A model generated the notes under the pieces. That model was not told where the DNA came from. It ran no database searches and was given only the letters and a program-made list of their open reading frames with translations. Shown here in pieces: positions 1 through 8,046 of a DNA stretch of 21,592 nucleotides. The stretch covers positions 1 to 21,592 of the forward strand of contig DAOTZU010000122.1 in NCBI GenBank assembly GCA_034433995.1. The letters run 5' to 3'. Made by a program: the position numbers and the translations under genes. This stretch comes from DAOTZU01 sp034433995. Lineage in GTDB: Bacteria > Chloroflexota > Anaerolineae > UBA1429. Positions within the stretch are counted from its first letter, which is position 1; the number at the start of each line of letters is the position of its first letter.

Positions 1-984
1 GCCCACTGGTCCTGGCTGCGGCCTCGCTGGGAACGGCTCTGGTGGGGCTTGATCGCCTTTGGGGGCTTGCTTTGCCTGGTGGCGCCGCCGGCCATGCTGC
101 ACCCTGAGCACGTCCTTTTTCGCTGGCTCCCCCTGTGGGGCAAGCTGCGCTATCTCCTGCGGGATACGTTTAACTCCAACGTGATCGCCGGAGCCCTGGT
201 CGTGCTACTGCCCCTCGGCCTGGCCAAGACGCTGACTTGGCGCCGCGATGCCACCGTTGCCGAGCGGTTCGCGGCTCTCTTGGCCGGGCTGATCAGCCTG
301 GCCATGTTGGCTCTGTTGGCGTTGACCTGGTCGCGGGGCGCTTACTTGGCGCTGACCATCGGTTTGCTGGTTTTTGGAGCGCTGTATAGGCCGCGCGTCT
401 TTGTGCCTTTGGTCCTCTTGGGTCTGGCCGGCATCGTCATCGCGGGAAGTATAATGGGTTGGCGGCAGATGGGCCAGATGTTCGCCACCAGTTTTCTTTT
501 TGGTGGCGTGGGCAAGCGCCAAGACATTTGGTCGCGGGCGCTGTATCTCATCGCCCGGTTCCCCCTCACCGGCGTGGGGCTAGATTGCTTTGTGCCGGTG
601 ACACAGCGGCTTTATCCCTTGCCCTCTTGGGCGGAGGGCCGTGTGTATCACGCACATAACCTCTTTTTGCAGCTTGCTGTGGACCTGGGCCTGCCGGGGC
701 TGGTGGCTTATCTGTTGGTGGTGGCCTCTGCGTTGCAGCGGGCGGTGATGGCCCAGCGCCTCTTGCGGAGGGCCGGGCAGCGGCCGGCGGCCTTGCTTGC
801 GGCGGCCTGCGTGGCCTCCCTCACGGGGCTGCTGGTGCATGGCCTGCTGGATGTGGCGCTGTGGGGCAACAAGGGGGCGTTCCTGCCTTGGGTGGTGATG
901 GGGTTGAGCATGCTCCTTGCTGAAGTCGCCCAAGAGGACAAGATGGCGTCCTCCCTCAGCGAAACAGAGCCAGGAACGTCTTGA
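1..984 (+). CDS. O-antigen ligase / Wzy_C-type polysaccharide polymerase, 5'-truncated by window edge
   Basis: Integral membrane protein of the O-antigen ligase (WaaL/Wzy_C) family, which joins or polymerises lipid-carrier-linked glycans on the outer face of the membrane. The frame is open to base 1, so the true start lies upstream; the first start-like codon inside is TTG at 49. Several hydrophobic segments are visible. Family landmarks are a TWSRGAYLAL stretch (near 330-360), the RQDIWSRAL...FPLTGVGLDCF block (about 517-590) that precedes the large outer loop, and HAHNLFLQLAVDLGLPGL (about 649-702), the usual His-rich loop end followed by a membrane helix. The C-terminus is a short hydrophilic tail. 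It is the only + strand gene at the polysaccharide locus and its last 29 bases overlap the 3' end of the convergent sugar-transferase gene. Ligase versus polymerase cannot be decided from sequence. Confidence 0.85.
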   Translation, partial: AHWSWLRPRWERLWWGLIAFGGLLCLVAPPAMLHPEHVLFRWLPLWGKLRYLLRDTFNSNVIAGALVVLLPLGLAKTLTWRRDATVAERFAALLAGLISLAMLALLALTWSRGAYLALTIGLLVFGALYRPRVFVPLVLLGLAGIVIAGSIMGWRQMGQMFATSFLFGGVGKRQDIWSRALYLIARFPLTGVGLDCFVPVTQRLYPLPSWAEGRVYHAHNLFLQLAVDLGLPGLVAYLLVVASALQRAVMAQRLLRRAGQRPAALLAAACVASLTGLLVHGLLDVALWGNKGAFLPWVVMGLSMLLAEVAQEDKMASSLSETEPGTS

Positions 985-1543
985 GCAGGATGGCCACATC
1001 CTGGGCCAAGGAGGGGTGTTCCAGGTAGGCCAGCTCCAAAGCGAGCTTCTGCGGCATGATCTCCTCGATGTAGCGGCGCTGCCAATCGTCGCCGCTTAGC
1101 AAGGCCTCCTCGTGCCGGAAGTGCAGCGAGGCGATGCCGGTGATCCCCGGGCGCACATCCAGCACCCGGCGCTGCTCCGCCGTGTAGAGGGCCACGTAGC
1201 GCGGATCCTCCGGCCGCGGCCCCACCAGGCTCATCTCTCCCTTGAGGACGTTGAGCAGCTGGGGGAGCTCATCCAGCTTGAAGCGCCGCAGGAACCTGCC
1301 CGCCTGGGTCACCCGTGGATCCTGGGCGGTGGTGATGCCGGGCCCCCGTTGGGCGGCGTCCGCGATCATGGTGCGGAATTTGTAAATGCGAAAGAGCCGC
1401 CCGCCTCGGCCTACCCTTGCGCCGCGAAAGAAAACCGGCCCCGGCGAATCCAGCTTGATCCACAAAGCCAGGATCCCCAGCAGGGGCGCAAGCAGCACCA
1501 ACCCCAACAGCGAGATCCCGATATCGAACAGACGCTTGGCCAT
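956..1543 (-). CDS. Initiating sugar transferase (small PglC/WcaJ-type polyprenyl-phosphate phosphoglycosyl transferase)
   Basis: Transfers a sugar-1-phosphate from a UDP-sugar to undecaprenyl phosphate, the first committed step of repeat-unit assembly, on the cytoplasmic membrane face. At 195 residues it has the minimal PglC-type form with one N-terminal hydrophobic re-entrant helix (residues about 8-29) and no WcaJ-like multi-span domain. Visible signatures are the basic-aromatic motif RIYKFRTM, the catalytic Asp-Glu pair in KLDELPQLLNVLKGEMSLVGPRP (split here as KLDELPQLLNV and LKGEMSLVGPRP), and RPGITG. The start ATG at 1543 lies 9 bases after the aminotransferase stop and has only a weak ribosome site, so coupled translation is likely. 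It is the last gene of the minus-strand operon. The sugar substrate is not readable; an N-acetylated amino sugar fits the neighbouring aminotransferase and acetyltransferase. Confidence 0.9.
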   Translation of the reverse strand: MAKRLFDIGISLLGLVLLAPLLGILALWIKLDSPGPVFFRGARVGRGGRLFRIYKFRTMIADAAQRGPGITTAQDPRVTQAGRFLRRFKLDELPQLLNVLKGEMSLVGPRPEDPRYVALYTAEQRRVLDVRPGITGIASLHFRHEEALLSGDDWQRRYIEEIMPQKLALELAYLEHPSLAQDVAILLKTFLALFR

Positions 1544-1552
1544 TGCTGCAGC

Positions 1553-2731
1553 CTAACGCCGAAATCTGGTCAGGATGTCGTTCACGGCTTCGATGACATC
1601 GGTCACATCCTGGTCGCTCAGGGCGGGGCTGAGGGGCAAGGAGACCAGCCGCTGGTACGCGTCATAGGCTACCGGGAAATCTTTTGGGCGGTAGCCGTAT
1701 TTTTCGCGGTAATAGGGGTGCAGATGGATGGGGATAAAGTGCACGCTGCTCCCAATATTCCGCATTTTCAGCTCCTCGATGAACTGCCCACGAGAGATTC
1801 GCAGCTGCTCCAAGTTGAGGCGGATGGCGTACACATGCCAGGCGTGCTCCACCTCGGGCCGTTCCACGGGGAGTTGAAGGGTATCCAGAGAGCTGAACGC
1901 CTCTTGGTAACGCTGGACGATGGCCCGCCGTCGCTTCTGGAAGTGGGGCAGTTTACGCAACTGTTGCAGGCCGATGGCTGCCTGGATGTCGGTCATGTTG
2001 TACTTGAACCCCGGCGCCACCACCTCATAGTACCACGAGCCTTCGGCAGAGTAGCGTTTCCAGGCGTCGCGGTTCATCCCGTGCAGGCTCAAAATGCGGG
2101 CCCGCTCCAGCCATTCGGGGGCGCCGGTCAACATTCCTCCCTCGGCGGTGGTCAGGTTTTTGGTGGCGTAGAAGCTGAACGCGGTGAGATCGCCGATGGT
2201 GCCGATGGAGCGCCCCTTGTACTTGGCCGGCAGGGCATGGGCCGCGTCCTCGATGAGATAGAGCCCGTGCTCGCGGGCCAGGCCCAAGAGGGCGTCCATC
2301 TCGCAAGGATGTCCATAAAGATGCACCGGCAGCAGCGCTTTGACCCGACCGACGTTTTCATGGTGCGTTTGGGCCAAGGCCTCGGCCACCCGGTGGGGGG
2401 AAAGGTTGAGCGTGTCGGGCTCCACATCCACCAAGATGGGCCGGGCGCCCACATGCTCGATGACGTTCACGCTGGCGCAAAAGGTCATGGGCGTGGTGAT
2501 CACGGCATCGCCTGGGCCGATGCCCAAGGTCACCAGGGCCAGATGCAGGCCCGCTGTGCATGAATTCAGAGCCAGGGCGGCCGGCGCGCCCAGGAATTGG
2601 GCTAGTTCCCGTTCAAAGCGGCCTACCTTGGGGCCAGTGGTGAGCCACTGCGAGCGCAGCGTGTCGCTGACCTCCTCGATCTCTTCGGGGCCGATGGCAG
2701 GGGGCGAAAAAGAGAGAAAATCTTTACGCAT
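1553..2731 (-). CDS. DegT/DnrJ/EryC1/StrS-family PLP sugar aminotransferase (ArnB/PglE-like)
   Basis: Transfers an amino group to a keto-sugar nucleotide to make an amino sugar for the polysaccharide. I chose ATG 2731: it gives the family N-terminus (MRKDFLSFSPPAIG) and has AAGGAG four bases upstream, whereas the open frame to 2821 adds only low-complexity sequence that overlaps the preceding gene. The 392-residue length is normal. The PLP-binding pieces are NSCTAGLHLAL (about 56-66), IEDAAHALPAKYKG with Asp162 for the pyridine nitrogen, and the Schiff-base lysine Lys191 in SFYATKNLTTAEGG. The N-terminal and lysine-region wording resembles ArnB, PseC and PglE (4-amino sugars) more than WbpE (3-amino sugars). 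However, it is the only aminotransferase beside WbpA/B/D-like genes, so a 3-amino role is not excluded. Its start overlaps the GNAT gene by 8 bases. Confidence 0.9.
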   Translation of the reverse strand: MRKDFLSFSPPAIGPEEIEEVSDTLRSQWLTTGPKVGRFERELAQFLGAPAALALNSCTAGLHLALVTLGIGPGDAVITTPMTFCASVNVIEHVGARPILVDVEPDTLNLSPHRVAEALAQTHHENVGRVKALLPVHLYGHPCEMDALLGLAREHGLYLIEDAAHALPAKYKGRSIGTIGDLTAFSFYATKNLTTAEGGMLTGAPEWLERARILSLHGMNRDAWKRYSAEGSWYYEVVAPGFKYNMTDIQAAIGLQQLRKLPHFQKRRRAIVQRYQEAFSSLDTLQLPVERPEVEHAWHVYAIRLNLEQLRISRGQFIEELKMRNIGSSVHFIPIHLHPYYREKYGYRPKDFPVAYDAYQRLVSLPLSPALSDQDVTDVIEAVNDILTRFRR

Positions 2732-3425
2732 CAGGCTCCTTGCAGCTGCTTGTTGTGCAGGTCTGTGTGGGGCGCACGAGATATACCGCCGTGGAGGTGG
2801 TTTGTTCCACCTGCCAACCATCTCGATAATAAAAAGCCAGGGCCGTGGCGTTATCGGGCCGCACAGAGAGGCCTACTTGCTCCCAGCCCTCGGCGCGGAG
2901 TTGGGCACAGAGATGTTGGGTCAACGCCCTGGCGATGCCCTGGCCGCGATATTCCGGGGCCACGCCGATGGAGAGCAAGCGTGCCGGCGTGGCCGAGGGA
3001 TTCAGTTTGGGCGGTGCCGGGCGGCCTTGTCCCCGTGCCCTCCAAGAGCCGAGGACATAGCGCAGGTGCACCAGGCGAGAGGCAAGATGTCGCCGCACGT
3101 AAGGATCGGCTACAAGGCGCACGGCCAGGATCCCCGCCAAAGATACAAAATGTTGGCGGTAGAATTGTTTATAGAGGTTAGGGGCATCCGTCGTAGCCAA
3201 GACGCAGCCAATGATGTGCTGTCTTGGGTCCACGGCCACCCAGCCATAGTTTTTGGGATGCGAGACGAACTGGGCATAAAAGAGCTCCAAGAAGCGCTGC
3301 CCCAAATGGCCGAGAAAGTAATCGGCAAAGACTTGGCGGTGCAGCGCGGCGGCCTGGGGCACATCTGCAGCGCTCAAGGGACGGACCTCCCAAGGCCGGT
3401 GCAGGTTTGTCTCCTCAGCAGTCAT
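2724..3425 (-). CDS. GNAT-family N-acetyltransferase
   Basis: Acetyl-CoA-dependent acetyltransferase of 233 residues. The acetyl-CoA binding motif A is clear at residues about 149-172 (LLSIGVAPEYRGQGIARAL, with the R/Q-x-x-G-x-G/A loop as RGQGIA at 160-165). It is followed by the motif B-like strand and helix (VGLSVRPDNATALAFYYRDGW). The roughly 140 residues before it are longer than in a minimal GNAT and contain a basic helical insert. By position, between a glycosyltransferase and a DegT aminotransferase, the likely substrate is the amino group of a nucleotide sugar (as in PseH or WecD), not a protein; this is inference. ATG 3425 overlaps the preceding stop in an ATGA and has an AAGGA site; its own stop overlaps the start of the aminotransferase gene, so the pair is translationally coupled. 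Confidence 0.85.
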   Translation of the reverse strand: MTAEETNLHRPWEVRPLSAADVPQAAALHRQVFADYFLGHLGQRFLELFYAQFVSHPKNYGWVAVDPRQHIIGCVLATTDAPNLYKQFYRQHFVSLAGILAVRLVADPYVRRHLASRLVHLRYVLGSWRARGQGRPAPPKLNPSATPARLLSIGVAPEYRGQGIARALTQHLCAQLRAEGWEQVGLSVRPDNATALAFYYRDGWQVEQTTSTAVYLVRPTQTCTTSSCKEPDA

Positions 3426-4471
3426 GATCGTTCTTTCCTTGCGAACCTACGGCCAGACTCTCGCCAGCGGCCGGCAAAGCGCACCAGCCCCACCAGAAAT
3501 CCGAGCCCGTAACTGAGGTGCAGCGTGGCAAAGGCCAGGGGCAAGAGCGGAAGATGGCGCCACCCTGCCCGCCTGGCTGCCAGGAAGGAGGCTGCCAGGT
3601 TAGCCAGGAGGTAGGCTCCGGCCACCAGGGCAAGCAAGCCCCGCCCCCAAGGCGAGAAAAACGCCCCGAGCGCCGCGCCAAATAAGGCTGCGACAAAGGC
3701 CGCGGGGACAAAATGGCGCGGGCGCATCTGGCGGGGATGTTTCTGCATCACCCGCACCTTCCAGTAGCCGTACTGGAAGTACTGGCGCCAAAGGGAGCCG
3801 AGCGATGCGCGGCTATGATAGCGGGCGCGAATCTCTGGAGCCAGAAGGATGCGCTCCCCCAGTGCTCGCAGGCGGTAATTATACTCGTCATCCTGGTTAC
3901 GCACCAATTCCTCATCCAGCGGCCCGCAGCGTTCCATAGCCTCGCGGCGGTAAGCGCCAAAGGCCACCGTGTCCACCTCCAGCGGCCGCCGGGCGCCGGT
4001 GCGAAAGGCCACGCCCCCCACGCCGAAAGGCGAGCTCATGGCCAGGGCGATGGTACGGCCCACCGGAGTCTCGGCCACCGTCTCGATGACGCCGCCGACG
4101 CAAGCGCATTCCGGATGGGCCACCAACTGTTCCACGCAGCGCCGCACATAGTCGGGAGCCAACTCGGTGTGGCCGCCGAGCATGATGATCACCTCGCCCT
4201 GCGCCTGGGCCAGGCCGAGGTTAAAGCCGCTGGAGAATATGCGTTGCGGATTCTCCACGATGTGTACAGAATGCCCCATCCCTTGGCGCGCTACCCGTGC
4301 AATGACCTGCCTCGTTCCATCGGCGGACATCCCGTCCACCACCAAAATCTCCAGCCGTTCAGCCGGGTAATCCTGGGCCAGCACCGCGCCGAGGCTGCGG
4401 GCAATAAAGCTTTCCTCGTTGCGCACAGGCATGACCACACTGACGAGGGGATATGTTTGCTCGGAGCTCAT
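3422..4471 (-). CDS. Family 2 glycosyltransferase with C-terminal membrane anchor (ExoA-like)
   Basis: Inverting GT-A glycosyltransferase of 349 residues that would add one sugar to the lipid-linked repeat unit on the cytoplasmic face. The N-terminus has VSVVMPVRNEESFIARSL (about 10-27), a first acidic site in ILVVDGMSADGT (Asp46) and a GGHTEL motif at 99-104 in the place of the usual DxD. The latter is the form seen in succinoglycan ExoA-type enzymes. The likely catalytic-base region is QDDEYNYRLR (193-202). Two hydrophobic segments follow at about 255-300 and 305-330, so the protein is membrane-anchored at its C-terminus. The start ATG 4471 lies 15 bases after the previous stop; an AGGAG site overlaps that stop at a long spacing. 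Confidence 0.9.
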   Translation of the reverse strand: MSSEQTYPLVSVVMPVRNEESFIARSLGAVLAQDYPAERLEILVVDGMSADGTRQVIARVARQGMGHSVHIVENPQRIFSSGFNLGLAQAQGEVIIMLGGHTELAPDYVRRCVEQLVAHPECACVGGVIETVAETPVGRTIALAMSSPFGVGGVAFRTGARRPLEVDTVAFGAYRREAMERCGPLDEELVRNQDDEYNYRLRALGERILLAPEIRARYHSRASLGSLWRQYFQYGYWKVRVMQKHPRQMRPRHFVPAAFVAALFGAALGAFFSPWGRGLLALVAGAYLLANLAASFLAARRAGWRHLPLLPLAFATLHLSYGLGFLVGLVRFAGRWRESGRRFARKERS

Positions 4472-4486
4472 TTTGTGGCCTATCTC

Positions 4487-5473
4487 CTAGCACAAATCGG
4501 CGGCATAGATCTCGGCCAGGCGCTGGGCCACGCTGAGATAGCTATGGTAGCGTTCCACCCAGGCGCGGCCCGCCTCCCCGCGTTGGCGCCGTAGCGCGGG
4601 GTCCTCCAGCAGGGCAGCGAGGTACGCGGCCACCTGCGCCGGCTGGTCGGTGGCGAAAAGGGGCGGCGGCTCTGGGTACCAGTCGCCGTAAGTGAAATGG
4701 CAGATCACCGGCTTGCCGCAGGCCATGCTCTCCAGCTCGGCCGTGCCCATACTACCGATGCCGAACTGGCCGATGATGATGTCGTGGTCGTTGATCAACC
4801 GGGGCATCGCCTCATGGGGCACGGGCGGCACAAAGGCCACCCCCGGTGTGCCGTGATACAGGGCACGCTCCGGGCCATAGTCCAGGGCGGTCACTTGGAT
4901 GCCAGGATGTGCGGACAAGACCTGACGGAGCGCCTCGAAAGCCACACACACCTTTTTCACCGGGCTGAGTTGGCTGATGAGCAAAATCCGGGGCGGGCCC
5001 TCCTCGCCCTTGGCCAAGGGTCGGAAGCGGTCGGTGGCGATGGGGTTGGGCAAAAAGATGGCCTCGGGCCGGATGGGGCGCACGTGCTGGGCCAGGTCGG
5101 GGGTGGAAAAGAACACCCTGCGGGCGCGCCGCAGGCTCTGGATGACCAACGGGCGTCGCAGAGGGTCGTAAAGCCCTTGGCGCACATCTGTCCCGTGGCA
5201 ATGCAACAGGTAAGGATAGCGCCCCAAGATGCCCAGCCAACCCAGGTAGGCATAATGAATGTGCACCACGTCGTAATGGCCCGCCCGGACCTCCCGGTTA
5301 ACGGCGGCCCATTCGGCCAGGCGCGCCGGCAGGGCCAGGATCTTGAGCGCCGTGCCCCGGCGGCTGGCGGGCAGGCGCAGCCGTCGCAGCTCCGCCTGAT
5401 GGCCGAGCCGGTTGAGGCCGGCGACCAAGGTAGAGGCGACGTTGGCAACGTCGTTGATATGCAAGATGCGCAT
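4487..5473 (-). CDS. Family 4 glycosyltransferase (GT-B fold)
   Basis: Retaining GT-B glycosyltransferase of 328 residues, predicted to add a sugar to the repeat unit in the cytoplasm. The frame is open far upstream to 6019, but that part runs out of frame through the next gene. ATG 5473 gives a proper GT4 start (MRILHINDVANVASTLVAGL) and has a GGGAG site about 10 bases upstream. Landmarks are YDVVHIHYAYLGWLG and LLHCHGTDVR in the N-terminal acceptor domain, ILLISQLSPVKKV at the start of the donor-binding domain, and GSMGTAELESMACGKPVICH, the usual E-x-x-A-x-G-x-P nucleotide-sugar site. There is no signal peptide or membrane segment. Sixteen bases separate it from the upstream glycosyltransferase gene. 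The donor sugar is unknown. Confidence 0.88.
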   Translation of the reverse strand: MRILHINDVANVASTLVAGLNRLGHQAELRRLRLPASRRGTALKILALPARLAEWAAVNREVRAGHYDVVHIHYAYLGWLGILGRYPYLLHCHGTDVRQGLYDPLRRPLVIQSLRRARRVFFSTPDLAQHVRPIRPEAIFLPNPIATDRFRPLAKGEEGPPRILLISQLSPVKKVCVAFEALRQVLSAHPGIQVTALDYGPERALYHGTPGVAFVPPVPHEAMPRLINDHDIIIGQFGIGSMGTAELESMACGKPVICHFTYGDWYPEPPPLFATDQPAQVAAYLAALLEDPALRRQRGEAGRAWVERYHSYLSVAQRLAEIYAADLC

Positions 5474-5489
5474 GACGGGGCGACTCCCT

Positions 5490-6650
5490 CTAGCGGGGCG
5501 CATCTGCGCCGGCCGGCTGCCGGCCGGTGAGGATCTCGGCCACCGTGCGGGCGCGGACGAGCCAGGTATGGCGTTCACGCGCGGCCAATGCGGCCCGGCG
5601 CTTGGCGGCGAGGGCCTCGGGATGCGCCCGCAGGTAGAGGAGCAAGTTGCGCAATTCCTCTGTGTTGGCCACTTTCCAACCGATATTCTCTTGGGCAACA
5701 AAACGGGCCGCCTCGGTGCCGGCGCTGGTGATGGCGGGCAGACCGTACCCCAAGGCGTCGAACAACTTGAAAGGCATGGCAAATTGAAAGTATGTAGAAG
5801 CACCCTGCAAAATGACCAAGGTGTCGGCGGAGCGGAAGTATGGTTCCAGGGTGGCGCCATGGGCGTGCACGATGTGGATGTTCTCCGCCAGCGCCGGGGC
5901 ATAGAACCCGCTCCAAACCTGCCATTCCTTTTCTGGGCAACAGATGGTGAGGGAGATGCCTTCGAGGGTGCGGACGATCTCCATGAGCTTCTTGACATCG
6001 TACACCTGTGGGACCACACTGCCTACGTAGAACAGGCGTAGGATCCCGTCTTGGGGCCTTTCCTCGGCGAGTCGGACAGGGTTGCAGCCCGGCCACAGGG
6101 CGCTGAGACGCTCCTGGGGCCAGGGCGTGGGCAGGACTTCTCTGGCGGCCATCGTAGGGAGGAAGAGGTGGTTCACCAGGCGGCCATAGGCCCACCACTC
6201 GTATCCATAGAGGGGGATGGTGATGGCCCGCTTGTACCAAGGCACCCGTTCGCGGTAGAGGGGGAAGCGCCAATAGAAATCGCGATAGAAAAGACCGATG
6301 GGTATTCCCCGGCGGCGCAGCCAGGCCCAAAAGGCCAAGTCGAGCCAAGGGAGTATGGGCCAACGGTGTGGATCGGTGAGGGCGGTGGGCATGGTGGAGG
6401 ACTCGGAATAGAGGAACGCAAAACGCCGTCTCTGGGCGATCTCCTTCTTCAGACGGGCGATGGCGCGTTGGCGGTCGGCGGAGTAACCGGTGACCCGCTC
6501 CACCTGATAGCCGAGCTGTTCAAAGGCGCGGGCCATCTGCCAAGGGCGGATCCTGCTGGCCACGGCCCCGTCCTCTTCAAGGGGTAGGGGATGGTGAAAG
6601 ATCATGGCCTGTTCTGGGTCGCTATGCCTCAGGCAGGGCTGTGCATCCAT
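5490..6650 (-). CDS. Glycosyltransferase, GT4-like (divergent)
   Basis: Protein of 386 residues with a GT-B-like layout. The N-terminal part has a phrase typical of this group near residue 17 (IFHHPLPLEEDG), and an aromatic central region is rich in Trp and Tyr, without a clear membrane span. A Rossmann-like second half has RLFYVGSVVPQVYDVKKLMEIV and the donor-site segment FQFAMPFKLFDALGYGLPAI followed by a TSAGTEAARFV stretch. ATG 6650 is preferred to the in-frame ATG 6605: the former has AAAGGAG nine bases upstream while the latter has almost no site. With this start the gene overlaps the Wzy-like gene by 29 bases. It belongs with the family-4 enzyme downstream and probably adds another sugar of the repeat unit. 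Confidence 0.78.
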   Translation of the reverse strand: MDAQPCLRHSDPEQAMIFHHPLPLEEDGAVASRIRPWQMARAFEQLGYQVERVTGYSADRQRAIARLKKEIAQRRRFAFLYSESSTMPTALTDPHRWPILPWLDLAFWAWLRRRGIPIGLFYRDFYWRFPLYRERVPWYKRAITIPLYGYEWWAYGRLVNHLFLPTMAAREVLPTPWPQERLSALWPGCNPVRLAEERPQDGILRLFYVGSVVPQVYDVKKLMEIVRTLEGISLTICCPEKEWQVWSGFYAPALAENIHIVHAHGATLEPYFRSADTLVILQGASTYFQFAMPFKLFDALGYGLPAITSAGTEAARFVAQENIGWKVANTEELRNLLLYLRAHPEALAAKRRAALAARERHTWLVRARTVAEILTGRQPAGADAPR

Positions 6651-8046
6651 GTTCTGGGTCTCCTTTGTGTCGTCTGGGAAGGCTTGGCTTGGATTGCCCA
6701 GGGGTAAAGTTGCCCGTCAGGAGCAGGCCCAACCCCACGAGACCGAACAAAAAGTACCAAGCGGGGTTCCAGATGAACCCCATGAGTCCGGAAGCGATGG
6801 TGAAAGCGGTGGTCAGGTAGCCTAGGAGAGCCACCAAGACCGGCGTTTTGGGCACGGAAATCAGGAGGTTGTGCAGGAATTGGGCTAAAAGCCCCAGCCA
6901 TATGGGCGAGAGCAATAGCCCGGCCCAGCTGAAATTAGCCCAAGCATCGCCGAGGAAAAAAGTGACAAAGAGGCCGGCTGTGCCGGCGGCCACACCTTTG
7001 GGGTTATAGATCTCTACCAAAATGCGAGCGGCCTGGGCGTGTTCCACGCCCAACAGACGACAAATCCAGGCGGGAAATCCCCCGCCCCACAAGAAAGCAT
7101 GCCGCGCCGGAAAGACGTCAAAGGTAAGGGGTAACCCGGCCGCTTGGGAGAGCAAAATGCGGCCCACCGGCCCGGTGTTCAGGGCCAATGTCCAACCATC
7201 GGTGGTGACTGTGTATAGAATGGCGATCATGATCCCGATGATGCAGGCGATGCATAACAGCTCTTTCCATCGGCTGCCTCCCTGAATGTAGCTACGGATC
7301 AGGAACAGGGTCAGCAGGTACTGCAGGATGGGAGCTTTTGCTCCGCTGTGGATGAGGGCCAACACAGCGACTGCCATGGTGGCCAGAAACCAAAGCAAGG
7401 AAAGCTTGTTCCGGTACAGACGATGGTAGCCATAGGCCACATAGGAGACAAAGGGGGCAAGCAATAGCGAAAAGAGCCCTCTAATATAAACGTTGCCGGG
7501 GAATCTACGGCTCGCTTCCTGGCGCAGGAAGACGAACATGTTGGTTGGCAGATCTCTGGTCAAGGAGACCAAGAAGGGTGCTTGGGGTTGCTTGTAATAC
7601 ACATACACCGTGGCCAGCAGGGCAAGCACGGAGATGAACACCCAATAGCGCACCAGCGCCCGGTCTCCCCGCGCCCATTGTGCACGCAAGGGTTGAGAAA
7701 AATAGGCGTTGATCTTGGCCTTGATCTCGCCCCCGAAAAGATAGCGCTGGGCCAAGATCATGGTCACAGGCATGACCAGCATGGCATAGCAGAGGGCGAG
7801 ATAGGCCGCCAACTTGGCCCCCGCAGAGGCGCGGCTGCCCATATAGTGGGGCACACCTAGCAGGAGTAGGTTGACCCCGATAAAGGTGAAAAGGAGGATC
7901 TCGCTGTAAAACATCCAAGAGATGATGTTGAGCTTGCGGAGGGACATAGTGCCTGCCGCTCGGCGGAAGAGGACAAAGCTTGCCGCGAGGACGACCAAGG
8001 AGAAAGGGATGATCTGCCAAGGGGCGAGGGATGGCCAAGTGCTCAC
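6622..8046 (-). CDS. Wzy-like O-antigen/polysaccharide polymerase (polytopic membrane protein)
   Basis: Membrane protein of 474 residues with about eleven hydrophobic segments from end to end and a basic C-terminal tail. Its place between flippase and glycosyltransferase genes and its topology fit the repeat-unit polymerase Wzy, which joins flipped units on the outer face of the membrane. Wzy proteins share little sequence, so the call rests on topology and context. A large central loop (LNTGPVGRILLSQAAGLPLTFDVF... up to LVEIYNPKGVAAGTAGLF, about residues 295-365) would be the outside catalytic loop. The start is GTG 8046, overlapping the previous stop in a GTGA, with GGAG about seven bases upstream. 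An alternative is a different oligosaccharide-unit membrane enzyme. Confidence 0.75.
   Translation of the reverse strand: MSTWPSLAPWQIIPFSLVVLAASFVLFRRAAGTMSLRKLNIISWMFYSEILLFTFIGVNLLLLGVPHYMGSRASAGAKLAAYLALCYAMLVMPVTMILAQRYLFGGEIKAKINAYFSQPLRAQWARGDRALVRYWVFISVLALLATVYVYYKQPQAPFLVSLTRDLPTNMFVFLRQEASRRFPGNVYIRGLFSLLLAPFVSYVAYGYHRLYRNKLSLLWFLATMAVAVLALIHSGAKAPILQYLLTLFLIRSYIQGGSRWKELLCIACIIGIMIAILYTVTTDGWTLALNTGPVGRILLSQAAGLPLTFDVFPARHAFLWGGGFPAWICRLLGVEHAQAARILVEIYNPKGVAAGTAGLFVTFFLGDAWANFSWAGLLLSPIWLGLLAQFLHNLLISVPKTPVLVALLGYLTTAFTIASGLMGFIWNPAWYFLFGLVGLGLLLTGNFTPGQSKPSLPRRHKGDPEHGCTALPEA

Noticed and set aside
1112..2563. Long plus-strand open frame (483 codons) opposite the sugar transferase and aminotransferase
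   Set aside because: His/Gln/Pro-rich product with no family pattern; it is the antisense shadow of two well-supported genes.
2340..3512. Plus-strand open frame of 390 codons
   Set aside because: Antisense to the aminotransferase, GNAT and GT2 genes, with a composition typical of shadows in GC-rich DNA.
5474..6019. N-terminal extension of the family 4 glycosyltransferase
   Set aside because: It is an out-of-frame reading of the upstream glycosyltransferase gene; the GT4 domain and ribosome site begin at 5473.
6611..6660. Direct repeat of GTTCTGGGTC (6611-6620 and 6651-6660) at the overlap of the Wzy-like and glycosyltransferase genes
   Set aside because: Only 10 bases, both copies in coding sequence, with no sign of a mobile element or site duplication.
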